A stretch of DNA of 64,000 nucleotides. Source: an uncultured Clostridia bacterium (GTDB taxonomy: Bacteria; Bacillota; Clostridia; TANB77; CAG-508). The notes under the pieces were generated by a model. The model had not been told where the DNA came from and did not search any database. It saw nothing but the letters and a program-made list of their open reading frames with translations. The first letter of the stretch is position 1, and each line of letters opens with the position of its first letter. Made by a program: the position numbers and the translations under genes. Location of the stretch: NCBI GenBank assembly GCA_947627185.1, contig CANQVF010000004.1:62001-126000 (forward strand). The letters are read 5' to 3'. This document shows, one piece after another, positions 7,623-17,100 of this stretch.

Positions 7623-9764
7623 ATGAAGGTTATTAAACGAGATGGCAGAAAAGTAGAATATGATAGTGACAAAATAGTTATTGCTATAAGTAATGCGAAT
7701 AAAGATGTAGGAGGAAAAGATAAAATTTCCAGATCATCAATTGAATTTATAACAAAATACATAGAAGGATTAAATAAACCAACTATGTCTGTTGAAGAAA
7801 TTCAAGATATAATAGAACGCAAATTAATGGAATTTGGCAAATTTACACTTGCTAAAAAATACATATTATATAGAAATAAACATGCTTTAATTCGTAAAGC
7901 TAATTCAACAGATGCTAGCATATTATCATTAGTTAGAAATTCTAATAAAGAAGCAATGGAAGAAAACAGCAATAAAAATGCAATATTAGTTTCAACACAA
8001 AGAGATTTAATTGCTGGAGAATGTTCAAAAGATTTAGCAGATAGAGTTATGCTACCAGAAAGAATTGTAAAAGCACATAATGATGGTGTACTTCATTTTC
8101 ATGATAAAGATTATTTTTTACAACCAATGCATAATTGTTGTTTAGTAAATATTGGAGACATGCTAGATAATGGAACAGTTATGAATGGTAAAATGATAGA
8201 AAGTCCTAAAAGTTTTCAAGTGGCTTGTATAGTTATGACACAAATAATAGCATCTGTTGCAAGCAGTCAATATGGTGGACAATCAGTAGATATTCGCCAT
8301 TTAGGAAAATATTTAAGAAAAACTTATGATAAAACTTACAAAAAAAGATTTTTAGGATATGTTGAAAAAGGATATTCTAAAGAAGAAGCAGATGAAAGAG
8401 CAAAAGAAGATGCAATAGAAAGAAGAAATGAAGATTTAGCATCAGGAGTACAAACAATACAATATCAGATAAATACATTAATGACTACAAATGGTCAAAC
8501 TCCTTTTGTTACAATATTTATGTATTTAGATGAATCAAATGAATATATAGAAGAAATTGCTTTAATTATAGAAGAGATTTTAAAGCAAAGATTACAAGGA
8601 ATTAAAAATGAAAAAGGTGTATATATAACACCAGCATTTCCAAAATTGATTTATGTATTAGATGAGAATAATTGCTTAAAAGGTGGCAAATACGATTATT
8701 TAACAAAACTTGCTGTTAAATGTTCATCTAAAAGATTATATCCTGATTATATTTCAGCAAAAATTATGAAACAAAATTATGAAGGTAATGTATTTAGCCC
8801 AATGGGATGTAGAAGCTTCTTATCTCCATGGAAAAATGAAAAAGGTGAATATGTATTTGAATCTAGATTTAATCAAGGTGTTGTTAGTATAAATTTACCA
8901 CAAATAGGAATCATTGCAAATGGAAATGAAGATAAGTTTTGGAAATTATTTGATGAAAGACTTGAACTTTGCAAAGATGCTTTAATGTGTAGACACAATG
9001 CATTACTTGGAACTATGTCAGATGCATCTCCAATACATTGGCAATACGGAGCTTTAGCTAGACTTGAAAAAGGCGAAAAAATAGATAAATTATTAAATAG
9101 CTGTTTTTCAACAATATCACTTGGATATATAGGATTGTATGAGGTTACTAAATTAATGAAAGGTGTAAGCCATACAGATCCAGTTGGAGAAGAATTTTCT
9201 TTAAGAGTAATGAAACACATGAGAGAAACAGTTGATAGATGGAAAAAAGAAACAGGATTAGGATTTGCTTTATATGGAACTCCAGCAGAATCTCTTTGTT
9301 ATAGATTTGCTAAAGTAGACAAAGAAAGATTTGGAGATATTAAAGATGTTACAGATAAAGGATATTATACAAACTCATATCATGTTGATGTTAGAGAAAA
9401 AATAAATGCTTTTGATAAATTAAAATTTGAATCAAAATATCAACCAATTTCTTCAGGTGGAGCTATTTCTTATGTAGAAATACCAAATATGAAAAATAAT
9501 TTAGAAGCATTAGAAGAAATTGTTAAATTTATTTATGATAATATTCAATATGCTGAATTTAATACAAAATCAGATTATTGTCATGTTTGTGGATTTGATG
9601 GAGAAATAGTTATAAATGAACAGAATGAATGGGAATGTCCACAATGTGGTAATAAAGATCATAACAAAATGAATGTTACTAGAAGAACATGTGGATACTT
9701 AGGAGAAAATTTTTGGAATGTAGGAAAAACGAAAGAAATTAAATCAAGAGTACTACACATTTAG
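7623..9764 (+). CDS. nrdD: Anaerobic ribonucleoside-triphosphate reductase
   Basis: 713 aa. The class III reductase makes dNTPs from NTPs without oxygen, using a glycyl radical. Seen: an N-terminal ATP-cone (VIKRDGRKVEYD) for allosteric control, the central barrel, a C-terminal zinc site of two CxxC pairs (CHVC and CPQC), and the glycyl-radical motif RTCGYLGE with the radical glycine at about residue 691. The start is ATG 7623 because GGGGG lies eight bases before it; an in-frame TTG at 7608 lacks a ribosome site. The activating enzyme NrdG follows. Its presence argues for an anaerobic lifestyle. Confidence 0.98.
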   Translation: MKVIKRDGRKVEYDSDKIVIAISNANKDVGGKDKISRSSIEFITKYIEGLNKPTMSVEEIQDIIERKLMEFGKFTLAKKYILYRNKHALIRKANSTDASILSLVRNSNKEAMEENSNKNAILVSTQRDLIAGECSKDLADRVMLPERIVKAHNDGVLHFHDKDYFLQPMHNCCLVNIGDMLDNGTVMNGKMIESPKSFQVACIVMTQIIASVASSQYGGQSVDIRHLGKYLRKTYDKTYKKRFLGYVEKGYSKEEADERAKEDAIERRNEDLASGVQTIQYQINTLMTTNGQTPFVTIFMYLDESNEYIEEIALIIEEILKQRLQGIKNEKGVYITPAFPKLIYVLDENNCLKGGKYDYLTKLAVKCSSKRLYPDYISAKIMKQNYEGNVFSPMGCRSFLSPWKNEKGEYVFESRFNQGVVSINLPQIGIIANGNEDKFWKLFDERLELCKDALMCRHNALLGTMSDASPIHWQYGALARLEKGEKIDKLLNSCFSTISLGYIGLYEVTKLMKGVSHTDPVGEEFSLRVMKHMRETVDRWKKETGLGFALYGTPAESLCYRFAKVDKERFGDIKDVTDKGYYTNSYHVDVREKINAFDKLKFESKYQPISSGGAISYVEIPNMKNNLEALEEIVKFIYDNIQYAEFNTKSDYCHVCGFDGEIVINEQNEWECPQCGNKDHNKMNVTRRTCGYLGENFWNVGKTKEIKSRVLHI

Positions 9765-9778
9765 AAAGCATACAAAAG

Positions 9779-9824
9779 AGCCGTTTGGATTAAAATTAAA
9801 AAAGTTAATTAAATTCAAACGGCT
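9779..9824. other. Hairpin between nrdD and nrdG
   Basis: A perfect 9-bp stem (AGCCGTTTG / CAAACGGCT) with a 28-base AT loop. There is no T-run on the plus strand, so it is more likely an mRNA-stability or attenuation element than a full terminator. Confidence 0.5.
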
Positions 9825-9872
9825 TAAACTGTAAATAAGTTAAAATAAATCTACTTTTTAGAGGATAAAAAT

Positions 9873-10475
9873 ATGAATTATGCAGATATAAAAACAATAG
9901 ATATTCAAGATGGAACAGGAATAAGAGTTTCTATATATGTTAGTGGTTGTCATTTTCATTGTAAAGGATGTCATAATAAAGAGGCTTGGGATTTCAATTA
10001 TGGTAAAAAATTTGATGAAAAAACAATAGATTATATAATAGAGCAAATGAATCATAATTATATAGCTGGATTATCTATTTTAGGAGGAGAGCCTTTAGAA
10101 CTTGCTAATCAAAGAGAATTAGTTTCACTTGTAAAAAAAGTAAAAGAAGTTTATCCAGATAAAAACATTTGGTGTTATACTGGGTATGATTTTGAAAAAG
10201 ATATTTTAGGAAAAATGTATAAAGAATTTTCTTATACTAAAGATTTTCTTGATAAAATTGATATAATTGTAGATGGAGAATTTATAGAAGAAAAAAAGTT
10301 AGTTGATTTAAAATTTAGAGGTTCAACTAATCAAAGAAAAATAGATGTGCAAAAAAGTATAAAAGATGGGAAAATTGTTGAATTAAAATTTGGTGATGAA
10401 AATAGATATGAACAAAATGAGAAACCAAAAGTTATGTTTTTTAAAGAATTTGAAAAAGAAAAAAGTGCTTTATAG
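9873..10475 (+). CDS. nrdG: Anaerobic ribonucleotide reductase activating protein (radical SAM)
   Basis: 200 aa. NrdG uses a 4Fe-4S cluster and S-adenosylmethionine to place the glycyl radical on NrdD. Seen: the radical-SAM cysteines Cys26, Cys30 and Cys33 in the CxxxCxxC pattern (CHFHCKGC), and the SAM-contact segment LGGEPL. The ribosome site is AGAGGA. The C-terminal 40 residues are charged and less conserved. It lies 108 bases downstream of nrdD, past a hairpin, and is probably co-transcribed at a lower level because no good separate promoter is visible. Confidence 0.95.
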   Translation: MNYADIKTIDIQDGTGIRVSIYVSGCHFHCKGCHNKEAWDFNYGKKFDEKTIDYIIEQMNHNYIAGLSILGGEPLELANQRELVSLVKKVKEVYPDKNIWCYTGYDFEKDILGKMYKEFSYTKDFLDKIDIIVDGEFIEEKKLVDLKFRGSTNQRKIDVQKSIKDGKIVELKFGDENRYEQNEKPKVMFFKEFEKEKSAL

Positions 10476-10542
10476 TTATAGGTGAGCTAAAACCTAAATA
10501 AAATAAGAAGGAGAGCATTAATAAAATTAATGTAAAAAAGGA

Positions 10543-11490
10543 ATGGAAAATTTAAAAGTATTTGCATGTAGTGATTCAGCAGAAAAATTCACAAATGAAG
10601 TTTGTAATTACTTAAAAATAGATGAAGGCAAAATTAATAGAATGAAATTTAAAAATGACAATAATTTTATTCAAATATTAGAAAGTGTTCGAGATAAAGA
10701 TGTATTTCTTATACAAACAACAGAACCTCCAGTAAATGAAAGAATAATGGAATTATTAATTACAATAGATGCAGTAAAAAGAGCATCATCAAAAAGAATA
10801 ACTGTTGTTCTTCCATATTATATATATTCTAGGTCAGATAAAAAAGATCAGCCTAGAATACCAGTTACAGCAAAATTATTTGCTCAATTAATAGAATCAG
10901 CAGGAGCAGATAGAGTTCTAACTTGTGATTTGCATAATAAAGCAATTCAAGCATATTTTAATATCAATTGTGATGTATTAACAGGAGAAAGTCTGCTTGA
11001 AAAATATTTTGATTTAAAAGATATTGATGATAAAGTTGTTGTAGCAACAGATGCTGGAAGTTCTAAAAAAGCTTATAAATATGCAAAGCATTTTAATTGC
11101 CCAATAGCATTAGTTGATAAAAGAAGAGATGGCAATGATGATAGAGCGATTTCTAATAGTGTTATAGGAGATATAAAAGGAAAAAATGCTTTAATATTTG
11201 ATGATGAAGTAGATACAGCGGGTTCAATAATAGAAACCATAAATGTTGTAAAAAAATTTGGTGCAAAAGATATATATGTTGGATGCACACATGGAATACT
11301 ATCAGGTCCTGCTATAGATAGAATAAAACAATCAGAATTAAAAGAATTAGTAATGACAAATACTGTTCCATTAACAAAAGAAAAACAAATAGATAAAATA
11401 ACAGTAGTATCTATTTCAGAATTATTTGCAGAAGCAATAAAAAGAATACACGAGGAAACATCAATAGGGGAATTATTTGAAACAAATTAA
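10543..11490 (+). CDS. prs: Divergent ribose-phosphate pyrophosphokinase (PRPP synthase family)
   Basis: 315 aa, standard length. The family makes PRPP from ribose-5-phosphate and ATP for nucleotide, His and Trp synthesis. Seen: the PRPP-binding loop DDEVDTAGSI (usually DDxxDTAGT), the DKRR motif and a flexible-loop equivalent SRSDKKDQPRIPVTAK. Several normally invariant segments differ: the N-terminal FSDGE is KNDNN, and VxPDxGG reads ATDAGSS. It may be a lineage-specific PRPP synthase or a paralogue. The only usable start is ATG 10543 because a stop lies just upstream in frame. Its Shine-Dalgarno site is weak, while a good AAGGAGAG sits about 30 bases upstream near a start-stop ATGTAA. Confidence 0.82.
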   Translation: MENLKVFACSDSAEKFTNEVCNYLKIDEGKINRMKFKNDNNFIQILESVRDKDVFLIQTTEPPVNERIMELLITIDAVKRASSKRITVVLPYYIYSRSDKKDQPRIPVTAKLFAQLIESAGADRVLTCDLHNKAIQAYFNINCDVLTGESLLEKYFDLKDIDDKVVVATDAGSSKKAYKYAKHFNCPIALVDKRRDGNDDRAISNSVIGDIKGKNALIFDDEVDTAGSIIETINVVKKFGAKDIYVGCTHGILSGPAIDRIKQSELKELVMTNTVPLTKEKQIDKITVVSISELFAEAIKRIHEETSIGELFETN

Positions 11491-11493
11491 GTA

Positions 11494-11522
11494 TTGACAA
11501 AATTGGGTTTGGATTGTATAAT
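11494..11522 (+). promoter_or_regulatory. Consensus sigma-A promoter of rpsU
   Basis: Exact TTGACA, 17 bases, exact TATAAT: the strongest promoter by sequence in the window, starting three bases after the previous stop. Confidence 0.9.
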
Positions 11523-11612
11523 ATTAAACAGTTAAGCGAATCTAAGGGTTAATTACATAAAAAAATGAATCCCACAAGATGTTTTTTAGGCTTCGGAAGG
11601 AGGGGAAAAATA

Positions 11613-11783
11613 ATGTCAGAAGTTAAAGTTAATAATGGAAATATAGAAGATGCTCTTAAAAGATTTAAAAGACAATGTGCTAGAAATGGGGTATTACAAG
11701 AAGTTAGAAAAAGAGAACATTATGAAAAACCTAGCGTAAAAAGAAAGAAAAAATCAGAGGCTGCAAGAAAAAGAAAATTTTAA
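11613..11783 (+). CDS. rpsU: 30S ribosomal protein S21
   Basis: 56 aa, normal for bS21 of Firmicutes. It is a small-subunit protein near the anti-Shine-Dalgarno region that helps initiation. Seen: MSEVKV, the [14 protein letters not shown] core with its [14 protein letters not shown] continuation, and the arginine/lysine-rich tail. The start is ATG 11613 with GGAGGGG nine bases upstream; an upstream in-frame ATG at 11565 would add 16 residues foreign to the family. It is monocistronic between a perfect promoter and a terminator. Confidence 0.97.
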   Translation: MSEVKVNNGNIEDALKRFKRQCARNGVLQEVRKREHYEKPSVKRKKKSEAARKRKF

Positions 11784-11789
11784 TATATC

Positions 11790-11826
11790 AAAAATCCTGA
11801 ATATTTATTCAGGATTTTTCTATTTT
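11790..11826. terminator. Bidirectional terminator between rpsU and the CAP protein gene
   Basis: AAAAATCCTGAATA / TATTCAGGATTTTT stem with A- and T-runs, serving both convergent genes. Confidence 0.9.
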
Positions 11827-11845
11827 TAAAATATAATAATAAAAT

Positions 11846-12595
11846 TTACCTTCCAACAAACAGTTCAACTATAATTTTTCCATAGGCTATGCTATCTACA
11901 ACACTAATACCTGTGTAATTATAATCATTACTTAAAATATTTTTTTTATGATTATCAGATTTAAGCCAACTTTCTAAAGCACCAGAAATGCTAGAGTTTC
12001 CGGCAATATTTTCACTTGCGGTTTTATAAGAAATTCCATTATCTTTAAGCATTTCAAAAGGTGTTCCTAAATTAGGAGATGTGTGCGAAAAATAGCTGTT
12101 TTCTACTAAATCTTTTGCTTTTAATCTAGCAACATTTTGCAATTTTTCATCAATTTCAAAATTTGGCAAATTATTTTTATTTCGTTCATTATTTATTAAA
12201 GAAAGTAATTCAGATTCTTCTTGAGTTAGGTTTAAATTTGATGGTTCTTCTACTGTTTCAGCATTTGTTGTAGCAGTTTTTTCTTCAGAAGTAGGAGTTA
12301 TATATTTTTGATGAACTGTACCAATTTTGTTTTTTTCATTTTGAATAATATACCAATCTCCAATTTTTCCAAAGATTCTTACATACTCATTTTTTTTAAG
12401 TAAATCTATGGATTTAAAATTTATTCCTGCACCACTTCTCATATTTAAATAATCAGTATTAACAATTCCTAAAGAAACATCAACAGTTTCAACATTTTCC
12501 ATTCCAAAAGAAGTGGCAAAAAGGCTTACTAATAATACTAATATAATTGCAGATAGTATTATAGTAATTTTATTTTTTAAAACAAATTCTTTCAT
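11846..12595 (-). CDS. Secreted or anchored SH3-CAP domain protein
   Basis: 249 aa. Seen: one N-terminal hydrophobic helix (about residues 9-30, signal peptide or anchor), a bacterial SH3-like domain (about 40-100, LNMRSGAGINF... and GTVHQKYI), a short threonine/glutamate linker, then a CAP (SCP/PR-1) domain (about 125-249) with the signature pieces LLSLINNERNK, YFSHTSP, ASENIAGN and HKKNIL. Family knowledge: SH3b domains bind cell wall; bacterial CAP proteins are extracellular and of uncertain activity. The gene has its own promoter 5' of a hairpin that encloses the ribosome site. It lies downstream of a D,D-carboxypeptidase gene on the same strand. Confidence 0.9.
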   Translation of the reverse strand: MKEFVLKNKITIILSAIILVLLVSLFATSFGMENVETVDVSLGIVNTDYLNMRSGAGINFKSIDLLKKNEYVRIFGKIGDWYIIQNEKNKIGTVHQKYITPTSEEKTATTNAETVEEPSNLNLTQEESELLSLINNERNKNNLPNFEIDEKLQNVARLKAKDLVENSYFSHTSPNLGTPFEMLKDNGISYKTASENIAGNSSISGALESWLKSDNHKKNILSNDYNYTGISVVDSIAYGKIIVELFVGR

Positions 12596-12603
12596 AAAAA
12601 AAC

Positions 12604-12623
12604 CTCCTTAGCAATTTAAGGAG
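12604..12623 (-). promoter_or_regulatory. Hairpin enclosing the ribosome site of the CAP gene
   Basis: On the minus strand CTCCTTA, a six-base loop, TAAGGAG, then seven T and the ATG. The right arm is the Shine-Dalgarno sequence itself, so the fold can both hide the ribosome site and act as a terminator. Confidence 0.6.
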
Positions 12624-12650
12624 ATTATACCCAATTTTAATTTAAGTAAA
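12624..12650 (-). promoter_or_regulatory. Putative promoter of the CAP gene
   Basis: TTTACT, 15 bases, TATAAT on the minus strand, directly after the stop codon of the carboxypeptidase gene. The spacer is short. Confidence 0.5.
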
Positions 12651-13859
12651 CTAAAAAAATAAATTTAAAATATTTTTAAAATAATATTTCCAATCATTTT
12701 TAATTAATTCATTTTCAAGAAAAATATCAACAGAACAAATTAGCTTATCATTATTATATAATTCTATTATACCAATTTTAGAATTTGGCTTGGTTTTATA
12801 AGAAAATTTGTTTAAAGAATAAATTTTTGTTTTCAAATTCAATTCTTTATTTTTTGAAAATGGAAATTCATAATTCTCTAAAGTACCTAATCTTAAACTA
12901 GGTATACTAGTTGTTTTTTCTAATAAGTAATTATTTTCAAAATATGTAACATAATTTTCAAAACTTTCATTTATAATAGAAGAAATATCAGTATAATTAT
13001 AAGTGTTGAAAATATAGTTAATTATGTTTGCACTATCTTTAGTGCGATTATTTTTAGTGTCAGCTCCTAAAACTACTACAATAATATCTAAATCATTTCT
13101 TTTACAAGCAGATACTAAGCATCTACCAGCATTAAAAGTAAATCCAGTTTTTACTCCATAAACACCATTTAAATTTCCAAGTAATTCGTTTGTGTTAGAT
13201 ATAGTTCGTGGATAGTTATTAAAAGATATTGTATAGTTTTTAGTAGAAACTATTTCTCTAAATTTAGGATTTTTTAAAGCATAATTTGTAATAAGAGCAA
13301 GTTCATATGCAGAAGTATAATGATTTTCGTTATCTAATCCATGAGGAGTAACAAAATTAGTATTACTTAATCCTAATTCTTTTGCTTTTTTATTCATTAG
13401 ATTAGAAAATTCTTCTATAGATCCACTAATATGTTCAGCTATGCATACAGCACAATCATTTCCAGAACGTAACATAAGGCCATATAGTAAATCATTAATT
13501 GAAATTTTCATATTTTCAACTAAACCTAAAGTTGAACCAGTAGTTAACGAAGCTTTTTTAGAAACAGTGACTATTTCATCTAAAGAGCAATTTTCTAAAG
13601 CAATTAAACATGTCATAATTTTAGTAGTAGAGGCCATAGGCACACTTTTATAACAATCTTTTTCATATAATATAGATAAGGTTTTTCTATCTACTGCTAC
13701 AGCATTTTTAGAATTAATTACAGGTTCATTACTAATATTGGAAGAAACTTCTAAAAGATTTAGGGATTCTGAAATTTCTGGTTCAATAAAGTCATCTGCA
13801 AAGCAAAAAGAATTTAATAAAAACAAAAAAATAAAAAAATAAATTAAAAAGCGTTTCAT
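12651..13859 (-). CDS. D-alanyl-D-alanine carboxypeptidase (PBP5/DacF type)
   Basis: 402 aa. It trims the terminal D-Ala of stem peptides outside the membrane and so limits cross-linking. Seen: a signal peptide of about 21 residues ending FCFA, the serine-peptidase motifs STTK (Ser77, Lys80), SGN (132-134) and KTG (237-239), and the PHGLD segment typical of the family. The region after about residue 290 matches the beta-rich C-terminal domain by position, ending in a hydrophobic stretch that may hold it on the membrane. GGAG lies about ten bases before ATG. Downstream on the same strand is the CAP protein. Confidence 0.94.
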   Translation of the reverse strand: MKRFLIYFFIFLFLLNSFCFADDFIEPEISESLNLLEVSSNISNEPVINSKNAVAVDRKTLSILYEKDCYKSVPMASTTKIMTCLIALENCSLDEIVTVSKKASLTTGSTLGLVENMKISINDLLYGLMLRSGNDCAVCIAEHISGSIEEFSNLMNKKAKELGLSNTNFVTPHGLDNENHYTSAYELALITNYALKNPKFREIVSTKNYTISFNNYPRTISNTNELLGNLNGVYGVKTGFTFNAGRCLVSACKRNDLDIIVVVLGADTKNNRTKDSANIINYIFNTYNYTDISSIINESFENYVTYFENNYLLEKTTSIPSLRLGTLENYEFPFSKNKELNLKTKIYSLNKFSYKTKPNSKIGIIELYNNDKLICSVDIFLENELIKNDWKYYFKNILNLFF

Positions 13860-13986
13860 AATAAATTTCTCCTACATAAATCTATGTTATAAAGAAAATA
13901 TTTATTCAAAAATAAAAAAATAAAAGCAACATATTTAAAAAAACCTAAAAAAATCAGTAAAAAAGCATAAAAATTTACATAAAGTC

Positions 13987-14015
13987 TTGATTTTGAGACT
14001 AAAATGTAATATAAT
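13987..14015 (+). promoter_or_regulatory. Upstream (distal) promoter of the thioester adhesin gene
   Basis: TTGATT, 17 bases, TATAAT. It would give a leader of about 135 bases. Confidence 0.65.
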
Positions 14016-14077
14016 TGATATGTACTGTGTAATGTAGAACACTCTAGGGAAACAATCAGTAGAAATTAAACTAAATA

Positions 14078-14105
14078 TTGACATACATTTTTTTAGAGTT
14101 AAAAT
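14078..14105 (+). promoter_or_regulatory. Proximal promoter of the thioester adhesin gene
   Basis: TTGACA, 16 bases, TAAAAT, about 50 bases before the start codon. This tandem arrangement with the distal promoter suggests two inputs. Confidence 0.7.
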
Positions 14106-14157
14106 ATATTATATGATAATATAACTATGCAAAATTATATAAAGGAAGGTAGATTTT

Positions 14158-17100
14158 ATGTTAAAGAAAAGAATCGTAAAAATGGCTTTTGTATTAGCAT
14201 GTGTAATTACTTTAATTGCACCATACACAACAGTATTTGCAAAGCTAAGTCCAACAGATACTACTGCTAGATTACAATCGCCTTTTATGCACGAAGGAGG
14301 AGAAGAGGCTAGCGGAACTCTAACAGAAGAACAAAAAGAATTTTATGATGAGGAACCACATGGTTATACTATAGGAGATATGGTAATTTGTAAAATCATA
14401 GAAGAAGGAGATAGTTCTTATTCTGATGCATTTTATTGTTTAAATGCAACAAAATCATTCCCAGGTGTTACATCAACTGGTGAAACAAGTCTAGAATATA
14501 AAAATGTAGCAGATTTTAAAGATTCAACAAATCCAGAAGTAAAATCTTTACATTTAAGTACTTCTTCATCATCAGGTGAAGCTGAATGGACAGAAAATTA
14601 TAGAGCATTAGAGTGGTTATTTAATAATTCATATTTAAGAAAGGAAACACCTGAGCAAAAAGATAGTTACTTAGCAAAAGCTTTTGCAGATTCAGAATAT
14701 GATGTAGATGTAGTAAAAGCAATGTTAACAGATGATGATATAGATGTTGTTCAACAATATGCTATCTGGTATTTTACAAATAGAGATTCAGAAAATTATA
14801 ATGTAGATACTTTACCAGCTGTTAGATTAAGAGGAGTTAAACCAGAAACTTTCGAGCAATATGAGAATCTTTCATATAGAGATGCTACTGGAAATGAGAT
14901 GCGTCAACCAATGGCAAATCATTTATATCAATATTTAATACGAGCAGCTCAAGAAAGAACAGATTCATTATCAGATGGAACATATCCATCAATAGTAGAT
15001 AGAAATGCTAAAGCAACAGAAAATGATACATATTATGTTGTAGGACCTTTTAGAGTAAATTCAGGAACAGTTGCTTCAGAAGAATATACAATAAAACTAT
15101 TAGATCAAAGTGGTAATGAAATTCCTAGAGCAGATTATGATATCTTAGTTGATGGAGAAGATAGTTTTTCACAGAAAAACGTAAGTGATATATTAGATAG
15201 TGATTATTACATATATCTACCAAAAACAAATACAACAATAACAAATATAAATTTAGAATTAACATATTCAACATATGAAACACAAGCAACAGTTTGGAAA
15301 AATAAAACAACAAAGGACAATGTTGAAATATATCAACCTTTAGTTTTACTAACAAGAGAAAAAACACCACATAAAGCAAATATTCCAGTTGAAATAAAAA
15401 GATCAGCTGCAGATTTAGCTTTAAGAAAATATATTGTTTCAGTAACTAAAGCAAATGGAGAAAAAACAAATCTAGATAGAAGTCCAATAGTAGATGTTAC
15501 AGATTTAAAAAATGGAAAAAGCAAAACAGCAGAATATAGACATTTAAAAAGTCCTGTATCAGTTGCAGTTGGAGATAAAGTTGTATATGAAATAAGAGTA
15601 TACAATGAAGGAGATACAGATGCAACAGGAACAGTAGTAATTGATGCATTACCAACTGGTTTAGAATATGTTGAAGATAGTGATATAAACCAAACATATA
15701 AATGGGAAAAAGTACAAGAAGGACAAAATACAGTAGTTTATAGTTCAGATTATTTAAGTGGAAAAACCATTGAAGGTTTCGATAAAGAAAAAGATACAGA
15801 ACTAGATAGTGCTTATCTTCAAATAGAATGTAGAATAACAGATAGTGTTTCAGCATCATCTGTATTAACAAATGTAGCAGAAATTTCAAAAGATGGAATA
15901 TCAGATATAGATTCAGAACCATCAAATAATGATTATACACAAAAAGATTATGATTCATCAAACTACACAGGTGATAATAATAATAAACCAGATTTAGCAG
16001 ATGATGAATATTTCTATAAAGGAAGAGAAGATGATGATGATTTCGAAAAAGTTGAAGTTGAAGGAAAAGCTTTTGACTTAAACTTAAAGAAATTTGTAAC
16101 AAAAATAAATGGAGAAGCACCATCACCAAGTAGAGAACCAAAAGTAGATGTAACAAAATTAAAAGATGGAACAAGTACAGATGCAACTTATGATACTATA
16201 AAAACACCAATTACTGTTGAACAAGGTGATGTAATCACATATACAATTAGAGTATACAACGAAGGTGAAATAGCAGGATATGCAGAAGAAGTTGCAGATT
16301 ATATACCAGAAGGTTTAGGATTTTTAGTAAACCACACAACAAATGTTGATAATTATTGGTCAATACCAAAAGATAATCCTAAAACAGTTAAATTAAACAC
16401 AATACCTAATGGAAAATCACATTTATCAGTAGATGACTTTAATGATGTAAAAAGTTTAGATGAAGTAGAAGTTGTTGTAGGAAAAGCTAAATTAACTTCA
16501 ACAAAATTAAAATCTTCAGATGCAGATACAAAAAATTTATTAAAAGCATTTGATAAAGAAAAATCTACAACATTAGATTATAAAGATATACAAGTTACTT
16601 GTATAGTTTTAACAGATACAGTTTCAGGATATAATTTAAGAAATATTGGTGAAATAACAGATGATTCTGATGAAAATAGAGAAGAAATAAAAGATAGAGA
16701 TTCAACTCCAGATACAGTAGATCCAGATAATTATCCAGGAGATGACAAAAATCAAGATGATAATGATTATGAAAATTTAACAACAAAAGAACCAGATATA
16801 TTTGATTTAAGTTTACAAAAATTCATATCAGGATTAAATAATAGCAAAGTTGAAGGAAGAGAACCAAATGTTTCTATAAATTCTAAAGGAGAAGTAAGCT
16901 TTGCATCATCTACTTCACCATTACAAGTAGAAAATAATGATATAATAGTATATACAATAAGAGTATATAACGAAGGAAATGTAGCAGGATATGCTAAGGA
17001 AGTATCAGATGATTTACCACAAGGACTAGAATTTGTAAAAGATAATGATATAAACCAAAAATATGGTTGGAAATTATATGATAAAAATGGAAATGAAACT

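Noticed and set aside
15497..16186. Long Leu/Tyr/His-rich frames opposite the adhesin genes (also at 26248-27168)
   Set aside because: They are antisense reflections of repeated Glu/Asp/Lys codons; extreme Leu/His/Tyr content, no ribosome sites.
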